From positions 1 through 64,000 of the forward strand of contig JAJCYW010000001.1 in assembly GCA_029262675.1 (NCBI GenBank): a stretch of DNA of 64,000 bases, given 5' to 3'. Within the stretch, counting starts at the first letter, position 1. Every line of letters starts with the position of its first letter. The notes beneath the pieces are model-generated. The model saw only the letters and a list, made by a program, of their open reading frames with translations, had not been told where the DNA came from and ran no database searches. Positions 16,827-25,129 of this stretch are shown piece after piece. The translations under genes were made by a program, and so were the position numbers. The stretch comes from Chloroflexota bacterium. GTDB lineage: Bacteria > Chloroflexota > Dehalococcoidia > DSTF01 > RBG-16-68-14.

Positions 16827-17516
16827 CTACTCCTCTACCGCCAACCGGTAGCCCGTGCCCCAAACCGTCTCGATCTTGAGCGGGCCGGTCTTGAGCTTGT
16901 CGCGCAGCCGCGCGACGTGAACGTCCACGGTGCGCAGCGCATAAAACGACGTGCCCCAGACCAGGTCGAGTAGCTGTTCGCGGTCGAGGACGATGTTCGG
17001 GAAACGCGCGAACGTGGCAAGCAGGTCGAACTCCTTTGGCGTCAGCGTTACGGTGTCGCCGCCGATGACTGCGGTGCGATTCGCCAGGTCAACTTCGAGG
17101 CCGTTGAGTTGTAACCGCTCCTGCTCCGGTTCCCGCGTGCCGCTGCCGGCCCGTCGCAGCACCGCTTCGACGCGGGCGACGAGCTCGTCGGGGTTGAACG
17201 GCTTCGTGACGTAGTCGTCGGCGCCGAAGCGCAGGCCGGCGATCTTGTCGATATCCGACGTGCGGGCAGTCAACAGAATCACGGGGACGCTGCTTCGGCG
17301 GCGCAGCGTGCGGCAGACCTGGAGGCCGTCCGGGCCGGGCATCATGATGTCCAGCACCAGCAGCACCGGCTGCAACTCCTTGGTCTTCTTGAGCGCTTCG
17401 TCTCCGTCCGCGGCGGCTTCCACGATGTATCCGGCCTTCGTCAGGTACATCGACACCAGTTCCACGATGTGCTCATCGTCGTCGGCCACGAGAACGAGAT
17501 TGTTGTCCGCTGTCAT
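16827..17516 (-). CDS. OmpR/PhoB-type response regulator
   Basis: A 229-residue two-domain regulator. The receiver (about 6-118) has the acidic pocket VADDDEH, the phospho-acceptor Asp in VLDIMMPGPDG, Thr in LLTARTS and Lys in TKPFNPDEL. The winged-helix DNA-binding domain (about 130-227) carries LTPKEFDLL and the recognition-helix region VDVHVARLRDKL followed by the C-terminal hairpin ETVWGTGYRLA. It is first in the pair with the sensor kinase. It likely binds direct repeats as a dimer; no clear repeat was found in the gap upstream. Confidence 0.95.
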   Translation of the reverse strand: MTADNNLVLVADDDEHIVELVSMYLTKAGYIVEAAADGDEALKKTKELQPVLLVLDIMMPGPDGLQVCRTLRRRSSVPVILLTARTSDIDKIAGLRFGADDYVTKPFNPDELVARVEAVLRRAGSGTREPEQERLQLNGLEVDLANRTAVIGGDTVTLTPKEFDLLATFARFPNIVLDREQLLDLVWGTSFYALRTVDVHVARLRDKLKTGPLKIETVWGTGYRLAVEE

Positions 17517-17541
17517 CTCATCACCAGTCTAGCCAAATCAT

Positions 17542-17571
17542 GGAGAGGGAGGCCCGTGAGCCTCCCTCTCC
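17542..17571 (-). terminator. Terminator hairpin after the secreted helical protein gene
   Basis: Twelve perfect pairs (17542-17553 with 17560-17571) around a six-base loop. It lies between the stop of the 17594-18292 gene and the response-regulator start, so these are probably separate transcripts. Confidence 0.75.
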
Positions 17572-17593
17572 GGAACACCTCCTAACCGCGGTG

Positions 17594-18292
17594 TTAGAAA
17601 GTGGGAGCTACTGTCTCCGTCACCTCGTCGCCGCTCGGAAAGCCGCCGGGGAATCTACCGGGGAAACCGCCCGGCGGACCGAATCGCCCTTCCGGCGCGC
17701 CAACGCGGTTGATCATCTCGTCGATCTTCTCCGGCGCGTTTGCCAGGATCTCGTCGGCACGGGCCTGATCGAGCCTGCCGTTGGCCACGGCCTCGTCGAC
17801 CTTCGTGGTCAGCTCGTTCAACAGGTGCGCGGCGAGGTCAGCGGCGCTGACGCCGTTCGCATCGGCGACCTGGGCGGCGCTCTGGCCGCCGACGACGGCA
17901 TCGCGCAGCTCTTCCGGCGTGATGCCGATGAACTCAGCAACCTCCATCTTCGCACCGAAGCCGCGGTGGTGGCCATGATGGCCGCGCCTCTCAAACGGGA
18001 AGCCCAGGCCCTCGCCCGACTCGACGCGCTCGCGTGCCTGTGCCGCCTGCTCTTCCGTGAGGTTACCGTTCGCCAACGCTTCGTCGATGCCCTCTAGCTG
18101 GGTCTGGTCGATCGCCGCTTCCAGCTCTTCCTGGCTGATGCCGAGGTTGCCGGCCAGCCTCTCGATGAAGTTGTTCAGCCGCTCGCCGCCGGGAACACCG
18201 GCGTCTTCCTGCGCAGCGACGAGGCCGGCGGCCGTCCCGGCCAGCGCAACCACGGCGACGATTGCCAGTGCTGCCTTCCACATTCTGTTCAC
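17594..18292 (-). CDS. Secreted helical protein with His-rich segment
   Basis: A 232-residue protein of unknown family with a clear signal peptide (MNRMWKAALAIVAVVALAG, cleavage near AAGLVAAQ). The mature part contains short helical units that repeat an L-T/S-x-E-E-L pattern: ISQEELEAAI, LTEEQAAQA and ITPEELRDAV, like small heptad or SHOCT-like repeats. Between them lies a His-rich stretch, RRGHHGHHRGFG, which could bind metal. The C-terminus is a Gly/Pro/Phe-rich tail (GGFPGRFPGGFPSG). It sits just upstream of the two-component pair on the same strand, but a terminator separates them. Functional comparison with stress-sensing periplasmic proteins is speculation. Confidence 0.65.
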   Translation of the reverse strand: MNRMWKAALAIVAVVALAGTAAGLVAAQEDAGVPGGERLNNFIERLAGNLGISQEELEAAIDQTQLEGIDEALANGNLTEEQAAQARERVESGEGLGFPFERRGHHGHHRGFGAKMEVAEFIGITPEELRDAVVGGQSAAQVADANGVSAADLAAHLLNELTTKVDEAVANGRLDQARADEILANAPEKIDEMINRVGAPEGRFGPPGGFPGRFPGGFPSGDEVTETVAPTF

Positions 18293-18436
18293 GTTCTTCC
18301 TCCTTCTGTATTGCGTTCGGTTCTTTCGGGCCCGTATTCAATGTACGGCCCCGGCAAGCAAAAGTGGTTTCGAAAGTGCGACAGTTGTTGCAGGTCCCAT
18401 TCGATGCGTTCTGTCCAGCGTACGGCCGTGAATGCG

Positions 18437-18442
18437 TATAAT
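18437..18442 (+). promoter_or_regulatory. Consensus -10 box of selD
   Basis: TATAAT 40 bases before the GTG start of selD. No clear -35 is present. The predicted leader is about 33 bases and ends in a strong AAAGGGGGTGA ribosome site. Confidence 0.55.
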
Positions 18443-18481
18443 TGGCGTGACGCAATATCCCGATCGAAAGGGGGTGACCGC

Positions 18482-19525
18482 GTGACGCGTGAAGAAGTGC
18501 GCCTGACCAGCCTGGCGTCTTGCGCCGGCTGAGCCGGCAAGGCGGGTATCGCCACACTGGCGCAGGTACTGCGCCCCGTACGAGAGACCTTCTCCGGCAG
18601 CGACTTCCCTGACCTGCTGGCCGGCCTCGACGCGCCCGACGACGCGGCCGTGTTCCGCATCAGCGAGGAGCTCGCGATCGTCCAGACGGTCGACTTCTTC
18701 CCACCCGTCGTCGATGATGCCTACACGTTCGGCGCGGTGGCCGCCGCGAACGCCATGAGCGATGTCTACGCAATGGGCGGCGAGGTGCTGTTCGCCCTCC
18801 AGATTGCCGGCTTCCCGGACGACCAGCCACAAAGTCTGCTGGCCGAGATCTTCCGCGGCGGCGCGGAGAAAGTAGCGGAGGCGGGCGGCGTGATCGCGGG
18901 CGGCCACACCATCATCGACGCCGAGCCGAAGTACGGCCTGGCCGTCACCGGCACCCTGCGGCCCGACGCGCTGCTCCGCAAGTCCGGCGCCCGCCCGGGC
19001 GACGCGCTGCTGCTAACGAAACCGCTCGGCACCGGCCTCGTGCTGACCGCATCGCGCGCGGACGCCTGCGCTCCGGAGCACCTGCAGGCCACAGTCGATG
19101 CCATGCTTCAGCTCAACCGCCACCCGGCGCACCTCGCCGTCGAGGCCGGTGTCCACGCCTGTACGGACGTGACGGGATTCGGGCTGCTGGGCCACGCCGA
19201 GGAGATGGCGCGCGACGTCCGCTTCGTCATCGCCGCGTCGCAGGCGCCCGCACTGCCGGGCGCGCTCGACTACGCGCGTCAGGGCTACCTGACGGGCGGC
19301 GCGGCCCGCAACCGCGAAGGCGTTGAGGGCAAAGTTACCGTCGCGGATGGCTTGCCCGAAGACGTTGAGCACCTGCTGTTCGACGCACAAACGTCCGGCG
19401 GGCTGATGCTCGCCGTTCCGCCTGACCGCGTCGATGCGCTGGCCTCCGCGCTGGAAGCGGACGGCTTCCTCGCCGCCCGCATCGGCCGCGTCGAGGAGGG
19501 GGCGGGCGTGCGCGTGGAATCGTAG
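18482..19525 (+). CDS. selD: Selenide, water dikinase with selenocysteine at the active site
   Basis: SelD makes selenophosphate, the selenium donor for selenocysteine and selenouridine. The frame starts at GTG 18482 behind AAAGGGGGTGA and runs to 19525 with one in-frame TGA at 18530-18532. Counting from the GTG, that TGA is residue 17 and Lys is residue 20 (SCAG-U-AGK), exactly the catalytic Cys17 and Lys20 numbering of E. coli SelD. Downstream are TVDFFPPVVDDAYTFG, AGGHTI, LTKPLGTGLV, CTDVTGFGLLGHA and QTSGGLM, all typical. Length with Sec is 347, the family norm. Read as an ordinary stop, the enzyme would lose its catalytic N-terminus. Methyltransferase and GNAT genes follow closely. Confidence 0.93.
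18530..18532 (+). other. In-frame UGA selenocysteine codon (Sec17)
   Basis: The TGA stands where SelD enzymes carry Cys or Sec. Reading is open on both sides in the same frame, with SelD motifs on both sides of it. Confidence 0.9.
18559..18575 (+). promoter_or_regulatory. Candidate bacterial SECIS hairpin
   Basis: GGCGCA pairs with TGCGCC around the loop GGTAC, with the first loop base 33 bases after the UGA. Bacterial SECIS elements need a guanine in the first loop positions about 16-37 bases downstream. A second smaller hairpin (GGCG-GGTAT-CGCC, 18541-18553) lies only 12 bases after the UGA. Confidence 0.65.
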
Positions 19526-19529
19526 AGTT

Positions 19530-20273
19530 GTGACCGACGAGAAGATGTACTACGACGTGGCGGACTGGTTCCACCTCATTACGGCGCCCGCCGACTACGA
19601 AGAGGAAGCCGCGATCTACGCGCGGTTGCTGACCGACGCCTGTGACCGTCCGCTGGAGACGTTGCTGGAGTTGGGCAGCGGCGGCGGCAACAACGCCTCC
19701 CACATGAAGGCCCAATTCGCGTTGACGCTGACGGACATCTCGCCGAGGATGCTGGCACTGAGCAAGACGATCAACCCGGAATGCGAGCACATCGAAGGCG
19801 ACATGCGGACGCTGCGGCTGGGCCGCGAGTTCGACGCCGTCTTCGTCCACGACGCCGTCAGCTACATGACGGCCGAAACCGACCTCCGCGCCGCCATCGA
19901 GACGGCCTTCGACCATTGCCGTCCCGGCGGTGCGGCGCTCTTCGCGCCGGACGAGACGCGCGAGACGTTCCGCGCCTCGACGAGCCACGGCGGCCATGAC
20001 AGTGAGGACGGCCGGGCGGCGCGCTACCTGGAGTGGACGCACCCGATTCAGGACGGCGACACAACATACACGACAGAATTCGCCTACCTGCTGCGTGAGG
20101 CCGACGGCTCGGTGCGCGTCGAACGCGACAGCCACACGCTCGGCGTATACCCCCGCGAGACGTGGCTCGCGCTGCTGCACGACGCGGGGTTCGAGGCCCG
20201 GGTCGTTCCGTTCGAGCACAGCGCGTTGGAGCCGGGCTCGACAGAGCTGTTCGTGGCGAAGAGGGCGGGCTAG
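19530..20273 (+). CDS. SAM-dependent methyltransferase (class I)
   Basis: A roughly 247-residue Rossmann-fold methyltransferase. The SAM motif I reads LLELGSGGGNNASH near residue 50, motif II is LTLTDISPRML, then DMRTLRL and FDAVFVHDAVSYM for motifs III-IV and RPGGAALFAPD for the post-motif strand. The substrate is not evident. I begin at GTG 19530, four bases after the selD stop, giving MTDEKMYYDVADWF; ATG 19545 is the alternative. It is probably co-transcribed with selD and the GNAT genes. No selenium-methylation role can be claimed from position alone. Confidence 0.8.
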   Translation: MTDEKMYYDVADWFHLITAPADYEEEAAIYARLLTDACDRPLETLLELGSGGGNNASHMKAQFALTLTDISPRMLALSKTINPECEHIEGDMRTLRLGREFDAVFVHDAVSYMTAETDLRAAIETAFDHCRPGGAALFAPDETRETFRASTSHGGHDSEDGRAARYLEWTHPIQDGDTTYTTEFAYLLREADGSVRVERDSHTLGVYPRETWLALLHDAGFEARVVPFEHSALEPGSTELFVAKRAG

Positions 20274-20275
20274 CC

Positions 20276-20833
20276 ATGGCTGTCATCGTCCGTGACGCCA
20301 CCGAAGCCGACTTTGAATCGCTCACTAAGCTTGACCTCGCCTATAACGTCGGTGACCGCTACTTGGAGTTGGAGCGGTCGGGCTCAGGGCCGGAACTGAC
20401 GTATAGAATGCGTTGGCGTACGGGCACAGCGCGAGAGGTGGTCTACGCCACGCTCACAATCGAAGACCTGCGAGACGCGCTCCACAAGCACACAGATGCG
20501 TTCCTCGTCGCAGAGCTGGACGGCGAGATCGCCGGCTACGAGATGATCGCGAAGCCGCGATTCACGAATGCGGCTGAGATCACGGACCTCGCCGTGCATC
20601 GCCCGACGCGACGTAGCGGCGCTGGCCGTGCGCTGATCGACGCGGCGTTCGCCTGGGCGCGGGAACGAGACCTGCGCGCCGTGTGGGTCGAGCCGCGCGG
20701 CGACTTCGCGGGAGCGATAGACTTCTACCTCAGTCTCGGCTTCCGTGTGAGCGGCCTCAACGACCGCTGGAACACGAACACAGATGATGCTGACGGACGG
20801 CAGACGGTGTACATGTACGTAGAGCTGGGCTAG
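20276..20833 (+). CDS. GNAT-family N-acetyltransferase
   Basis: A 185-residue acetyltransferase of the GCN5-related superfamily. The acetyl-CoA site is in ITDLAVHRPTRRSGAGRALI (motif A, with R-R-S-G-A-G as the pyrophosphate loop), followed by VWVEPRGDFAGAIDFYLSLGF (motif B). The start ATG at 20276 is two bases after the methyltransferase stop, so the genes are probably coupled. The substrate is unknown. A second, different GNAT follows immediately. Confidence 0.8.
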   Translation: MAVIVRDATEADFESLTKLDLAYNVGDRYLELERSGSGPELTYRMRWRTGTAREVVYATLTIEDLRDALHKHTDAFLVAELDGEIAGYEMIAKPRFTNAAEITDLAVHRPTRRSGAGRALIDAAFAWARERDLRAVWVEPRGDFAGAIDFYLSLGFRVSGLNDRWNTNTDDADGRQTVYMYVELG

Positions 20834-20841
20834 GGGAAGCG

Positions 20842-21351
20842 ATCATCCAACTAGACGTCCGTGCCTACGCGCCGTTCGACTACGAGCCCTGCCGCGCGCT
20901 CTGGGCGGAGCTCACGCAACACCACCGCGATATCTACGGCGACCCGACGATTGGCGGGGACGATCCCGGCGCTGCTATCGACGGCCATCTCGCCGAGGAG
21001 AACCGCGTGGCGACGTGGATCGCGGAGCGCGACGGAGCCGTGCTGGGCTTCTGCAGCCTCATAGCCGAAGGCGAGGAGGCCGTGGTCGAACCTCTTGTCG
21101 TCACGACCAGCGCACGCTCCCAGGGCGCCGGCACAGCGTTGCTTGACACGGCCATTGCCGCGGCCCGCAAGCGCGGCGTGCGCTTCCTCAGCATTCGGCC
21201 CGTCGCCCGCAATGTCGACGCCATCCGCCTCTACCACGAAGCCGGATTCCGCCTTCTTGGGCAGGTCGATATGTTCATGGACCTGACCGGCTCGCCGCCG
21301 CGCGAGTGGAAGCGCGCCATCACGCTTCACGACCAGGAGATGGAGTACTAG
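20842..21351 (+). CDS. GNAT-family N-acetyltransferase with no standard start codon
   Basis: The frame encodes a normal-length GNAT, with DVRAYAPFDYEPCRALW at the N-terminus, HHRDIYGDPTIGG, motif A in TTSARSQGAGTALLDTA and motif B in ARNVDAIRLYHEAGFR. No ATG, GTG, TTG or CTG occurs in frame between the upstream stop near 20791 and GTG 21007, and starting at 21007 would delete about 55 conserved residues. ATC codons at 20842 and 20845 lie just after AGGGGA and are the best placed starts, so I annotate from 20842. ATC initiation is rare; a lost start codon or a sequence error is the alternative. It lies eight bases after the preceding GNAT stop. Confidence 0.65.
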   Translation: MIQLDVRAYAPFDYEPCRALWAELTQHHRDIYGDPTIGGDDPGAAIDGHLAEENRVATWIAERDGAVLGFCSLIAEGEEAVVEPLVVTTSARSQGAGTALLDTAIAAARKRGVRFLSIRPVARNVDAIRLYHEAGFRLLGQVDMFMDLTGSPPREWKRAITLHDQEMEY

Positions 21352-21373
21352 CAGGCGGGCTAGGGCGACCTGC

Positions 21374-21379
21374 TATACT
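21374..21379 (+). promoter_or_regulatory. Extended -10 promoter of the cohesin/dockerin-like gene
   Basis: TGC precedes TATACT, forming an extended -10 element 38 bases before the GTG start at 21417. No -35 is evident, as often with extended -10 promoters. Confidence 0.5.
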
Positions 21380-21416
21380 CTTCCCAGTTGGCGCGATTCT
21401 CTCACGGAGGTGTGGC

Positions 21417-22070
21417 GTGCGTGTAGCGGTTCTCCTTGCCGTGGTCCTGATGGCTGTAGGCTTCACTTCAGCGCAAGCGCAGCAGATCGATACGATCTCG
21501 TACACAGTCACGGTCGGATCACTCAGCATGGATCTGGGACAGGAAGGGACGGTTGAACTGCGCATCGTCGATATCGGCGACGGGGCGGGCGCGTGGACGA
21601 TCGACCTCATCTACGATCCCGGCATCGTCTCCGTCATCGTGTGCGCGCCCATAGGGAACAGCGTCTGCGAGGCTGATCGGAGGCCGAGCACTCTGGTCGT
21701 GACGGGCGCCAGCGCCACCGGCCTGGTGGAAGACACCACGCTGGCAACGATCACGTTCCGGTGCGAGGAGACGGGTACCAGCCCGCTGTCTCTCACCTTA
21801 AATTTCGGGATCAGCGGATTTGTCGATTTCGATGTGGACCGGCTGGAAGGCGCAATCACCTGCGGAGTTCTCCGCGGCGACGTGAACGCCGACGGCGTCG
21901 TGAATAGCGTCGATGCCTTCTGGGTCCTGCTGCTTGAGGATGGGATCTTCGCATTTCCTCCTCCTGACGCGTGGTACCAGGCAGGTGACGTGAACGACGA
22001 CGGTCGGCTCGATAGCCTAGACGCCTTGCTCATCCTCCAGTTTCACGCCCGGTTGCTCGACGAGCTGTAG
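21417..22070 (+). CDS. Secreted cohesin/dockerin-like protein
   Basis: A 217-residue exported protein starting at GTG 21417 behind GGAGG. The signal peptide ends near SAQAQQ. Residues about 25-150 form a beta-rich domain resembling cohesin (an early GQEGTVELRIVDIGDGAGAW, later ATITFRCEETG). The C-terminal part is a dockerin type I pair of calcium loops: GDVNADGVVNSVDAF and AGDVNDDGRLDSLDALLIL. Cohesin plus dockerin in one small protein is found in non-cellulosomal bacteria, often in extracellular proteins. No glycoside hydrolase is near. The dockerin remnant at 1-74 is of the same type, so the two could belong to one surface system (inference). Confidence 0.75.
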   Translation: MRVAVLLAVVLMAVGFTSAQAQQIDTISYTVTVGSLSMDLGQEGTVELRIVDIGDGAGAWTIDLIYDPGIVSVIVCAPIGNSVCEADRRPSTLVVTGASATGLVEDTTLATITFRCEETGTSPLSLTLNFGISGFVDFDVDRLEGAITCGVLRGDVNADGVVNSVDAFWVLLLEDGIFAFPPPDAWYQAGDVNDDGRLDSLDALLILQFHARLLDEL

Positions 22071-22122
22071 CAGAAGCTCCCTTATCAGATTCCTCGCCTG
22101 CGCTCGGAATCATAGGGCGGGT

Positions 22123-23043
22123 CTACATCGCGCGCAGGAGACGGACGCGCTCTTCGATTGGCGGGTGCGTGGTGAACATGTTGTTGAGGAAGCTCTTGTG
22201 CTCCTTTAGCGGGTTGTTGATATAGAGATGAGCCGTCGCCTTGTTTGCCGACTCCAGCTTGTCCGGGTCGGCGGCGATCTTCTCCAATGCGGACGCCAGC
22301 CCCTCCGGCGAGCGCGTCAGCAACGCGCCCGAAGCGTCGGCCAGGTACTCGCGTTGGCGCGACACGGCGAAGCGGATCGCCTGCGCGGCGATGGGCGTCA
22401 GGATCGCGGCAGCGATGGCGAGGAGCAGGACGATGGCCATCGCGGCGCCGCCGCCCTTGCCTTTGTTGCTCGAACGCCGTCCCGAACCGAAGAACGTCAG
22501 CCGCAGCATGAAGTCGGCCATCAGCGCCGCTATGCCAACAAGGACTACGACTATCGTCATCACGCGGATGTCGTAGTTGCCGATGTGCGACAGCTCGTGG
22601 GCGATCACGCCTTCGAGCTCGATCTTCTCCAGCTTGTCGAGCAGGCCACGTGTCACGGCCACCGCGGCGTGGTCCGGGTCGCGGCCCGTCGCGAAGGCGT
22701 TCGGCGAGCCGTCCTCGATGACGTAGACCTTCGGCATCGGCAGGCCCGCGCCAATGCAGAGGTTCTCCACCGTCCGTACGAGCTCCGGCTCCTGTTCCTT
22801 TGACACTTCTTTCGCGCCCGAGATGCCGAGCGCGATATTCGACGAGGCGTAATAGCTGATGACGGCGAAAATGAGGAACGGGATGATTACGAGCGGAGCC
22901 AGAGGGTACGGCATGCCGATCATGAGGCCGAACAGGATCGACAGTCCCGCCAGCAGCAGGACGAAGACGGTCAACAGCACGAACGTGTTGCGGCGATTGC
23001 CGTCGATGCGGTCGTAAATCAGGACGGGCTGCTGCTCAGGCAT
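22123..23043 (-). CDS. htpX: Membrane zinc metalloprotease, HtpX/M48 family
   Basis: A 306-residue M48B-type protease for membrane-protein quality control. Two N-terminal helices (about 22-65) precede the catalytic zinc motif HELSH in GVIAHELSHIGNYD near residue 150; two further helices follow, and the third zinc ligand is the Glu in SRQREYLADASGALLT. The central NKGKGGGAAM linker is a low-complexity cytoplasmic loop. The C-terminus FTTHPPIEERVRLLR is the family signature. It starts 18 bases after lemA, a frequent pairing in bacteria. Confidence 0.92.
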   Translation of the reverse strand: MPEQQPVLIYDRIDGNRRNTFVLLTVFVLLLAGLSILFGLMIGMPYPLAPLVIIPFLIFAVISYYASSNIALGISGAKEVSKEQEPELVRTVENLCIGAGLPMPKVYVIEDGSPNAFATGRDPDHAAVAVTRGLLDKLEKIELEGVIAHELSHIGNYDIRVMTIVVVLVGIAALMADFMLRLTFFGSGRRSSNKGKGGGAAMAIVLLLAIAAAILTPIAAQAIRFAVSRQREYLADASGALLTRSPEGLASALEKIAADPDKLESANKATAHLYINNPLKEHKSFLNNMFTTHPPIEERVRLLRAM

Positions 23044-23061
23044 GCGGGCAGCGGCGAATCG

Positions 23062-23637
23062 TTAGCTGGTAGAGCCGAAGCTGACTTGCACGTCCTCGCG
23101 CGCCGTCTCCTCCGCCTCGAAGAAATCAAACCGCTCAAAGTTGAACATGTTGGCGATGATCACGCTGGGAAAGACCTGGATGCGCGTATTGAAGTCCTGG
23201 ACGTTACGGTTGTAGAACTGCCGCGCAAACGCGATCTTCTCCTCAACGTCGGAGAGTTCCTTCTGCAGCGCCATGAAGTTCTCGTTCGCGCGCAACTGCG
23301 GGTAGTTCTCGGAAACGGCGAAGAGCGAGCGCAGCGCGCCGGTCAGTACGTTGTCCGCCTGCGCGGCCTGGGCCGCGCCGCCCGCCTGGTCCAGCATGGC
23401 CCGCGCGCGCGTCACGTTCTCCAGCACTTCCTGCTCGTGCGCCGCATAGCCCTTCACCGTCTCCACCAGGTTCGGGATCAGGCTGGCGCGCCGCTTGAGC
23501 TGGACGTCAATACCGGACCAGGCCTCGCGTGCTCTCACGCGCGAGCGCACTAGACCGTTGTAGATACCGAGCAACGCCAAGCCGGCCAGTACGACGACGC
23601 CCAACAGAACAAGCAGGATGATAGTGATCGCAAGCAT
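23062..23637 (-). CDS. lemA: LemA-family membrane-anchored protein
   Basis: A 191-residue protein with one N-terminal membrane helix (about 3-27) followed by the LemA helical bundle. Family landmarks are YNGLVRSRVRAREAWSGIDV, LKRRASLIPNLVETVKGY, ENYPQLRANENFMALQ and FNTRIQVFPSVIIA. Function is unknown. I start at 23637 (MLAITIILL) because GGAGGGGG stands about eight bases upstream. A candidate -10 box (TAGAAT on the minus strand) lies at 23673-23678. It leads the lemA-htpX pair; co-occurrence suggests that LemA works with the protease. Confidence 0.92.
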   Translation of the reverse strand: MLAITIILLVLLGVVVLAGLALLGIYNGLVRSRVRAREAWSGIDVQLKRRASLIPNLVETVKGYAAHEQEVLENVTRARAMLDQAGGAAQAAQADNVLTGALRSLFAVSENYPQLRANENFMALQKELSDVEEKIAFARQFYNRNVQDFNTRIQVFPSVIIANMFNFERFDFFEAEETAREDVQVSFGSTS

Positions 23638-23672
23638 ACGGGTCCCCCTCCACGTGCGGTGTAACCTCTGGC

Positions 23673-23678
23673 ATTCTA
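23673..23678 (-). promoter_or_regulatory. Candidate -10 box of lemA-htpX
   Basis: TAGAAT on the minus strand, 36 bases before the lemA start. The gap 23638-23767 is shared with the divergent P450 gene. GTTTGTCAAAC, a short palindrome, lies just upstream at 23696-23706. Confidence 0.4.
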
Positions 23679-23767
23679 CCACAGGCGTTCGTTATGTTTG
23701 ACAAACGCCTCGGTCTGGGCTGTACTGCAATCGAGACCCAAGCGCTCACCAGTACGAGGAACCTTCC

Positions 23768-24976
23768 ATGACGACGCCGCAGTTCAACCCCTTCACTCCG
23801 GAGTTCCAGGCCGACCCCTACCCCGGCTACCGCCAGCTCCGCGAGGCCGATCCGATGCACTGGAGCCAGCTGATGCAACTCTGGGTGCTGACCAGGTACG
23901 AGGACGTCGAGTTTGTGCTTCGGGATCAGCGCTTCTCTGCCAACAGAAGAAGCTCCACTAACCCAATCGTCCAGGCCGTCGCAGGCCGGCAGGACAGCGA
24001 CCTGCCGTTTGCGAACGCGACGACGATGCTGGGCGCCGACCCGCCAGAGCACACGCGACTGCGCGGACTGGTCAGCAAGGCGTTCACGCCCCGCAGCGTC
24101 GAGGCGATGCGGCCTCGCATCCAGCAGATCGTCGACGAGCTGCTGGAGAGCGCGGAGGCCGGTCAGCCGTTCGACCTAATTGAGCAGGTTGCCTACCCGC
24201 TTCCCGTCATCGTGATCGCGGAGATGCTGGGCGTCGCCGCGGAACGCCGCGCCGACTTCAAGCGCTGGTCCGACGACCTCGTCGCTACGCTCAGCATACA
24301 GACGGCGGACGGCGACGTCGCCGAGCGCGCGCGCGACAGCGGCCTGCAGATGGCCGACTACTTCCGCGGCGTCATCGCCGAGCGGCGCGAGCAGCCGGAG
24401 GACGACCTGCTTAGTAGGCTAATCGCCGCTGAGGATCGCGGCGAAGTGCTGAGCGAGGACGAGCTGCTGGCCACCTGCATGCTGTTGCTGGCCGCGGGCA
24501 ACGAGACGACGACGAACCTGATCGGCAACGGCATGCTGGCGCTGTTGCGTCAGCCGGACCAGCTCGCGAAGCTGCAGGCCGACCCCGCGCTCCTCAACTC
24601 GGCGGTAGAAGAGATGCTGCGCTACGACGGCCCCGTCCAGGCGACCGCGCGCGTCGCCACAGAAGACATGGAGGTTGGCGGCAGCACGGTGGAGAAAGGC
24701 CAAATCCTCTTCGCGCTGCTGGCGGCGGCCAACCACGACCCGGCCGTTTTCGATGACCCGGAATCGTTCGACATCACGCGCGACGACAACCGCCACCTGG
24801 CGTTCGGCCACGGGCTGCACTTCTGCCTGGGGGCGCCGGTGGCGCGGCTGGAGGCACAGGTCGCGTTTCGCGCGCTGCTGGAGCGCTTCCCCAACGTGCG
24901 GCTAGCAACCGACGCTCCGCCGTGGAACGGCAATTTCATTCTCCGCGGCCTGACCAAGCTGCCGCTGACGCTATAG
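23768..24976 (+). CDS. Cytochrome P450
   Basis: A 402-residue soluble bacterial P450. The haem-binding loop is FGHGLHFCLGAPVARLEAQ with cysteine near residue 350. The I-helix oxygen-activation motif is AAGNETTTNL, and the K-helix E-x-x-R is in VEEMLRYD; PPEHTRLRGLVSKAFTPR is the C-helix region typical of CYP107-like enzymes. No ferredoxin or reductase gene is adjacent, so electron partners must be encoded elsewhere. Substrate unknown. It stands alone between lemA and the thrC promoter. Confidence 0.93.
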   Translation: MTTPQFNPFTPEFQADPYPGYRQLREADPMHWSQLMQLWVLTRYEDVEFVLRDQRFSANRRSSTNPIVQAVAGRQDSDLPFANATTMLGADPPEHTRLRGLVSKAFTPRSVEAMRPRIQQIVDELLESAEAGQPFDLIEQVAYPLPVIVIAEMLGVAAERRADFKRWSDDLVATLSIQTADGDVAERARDSGLQMADYFRGVIAERREQPEDDLLSRLIAAEDRGEVLSEDELLATCMLLLAAGNETTTNLIGNGMLALLRQPDQLAKLQADPALLNSAVEEMLRYDGPVQATARVATEDMEVGGSTVEKGQILFALLAAANHDPAVFDDPESFDITRDDNRHLAFGHGLHFCLGAPVARLEAQVAFRALLERFPNVRLATDAPPWNGNFILRGLTKLPLTL

Positions 24977-25032
24977 CGCGCGCGTCGCCGCGCGCCGCCG
25001 GCGGCACGGTAACCGCATAGCGGATACGCCAA

Positions 25033-25061
25033 TTGACACGTTCTGCGGCCCATGCTACCCT
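25033..25061 (+). promoter_or_regulatory. Promoter of the threonine synthase gene cluster
   Basis: Exact TTGACA (25033-25038), 17-base spacer, TACCCT (25056-25061) preceded by TGC. The predicted start near 25068 leaves a leader of about 160 bases. Confidence 0.75.
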
Positions 25062-25129
25062 CGCAAGACCAAGAAACGCAGGAGATTCGTATCTAACGCT
25101 ATGCATGCACACATAATGGCGATGCCCAA

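Noticed and set aside
18530..18532. TGA in selD read as a frameshift or pseudogene
   Set aside because: It falls exactly on the catalytic Cys/Sec position with SelD residues on both sides and a suitable hairpin downstream.
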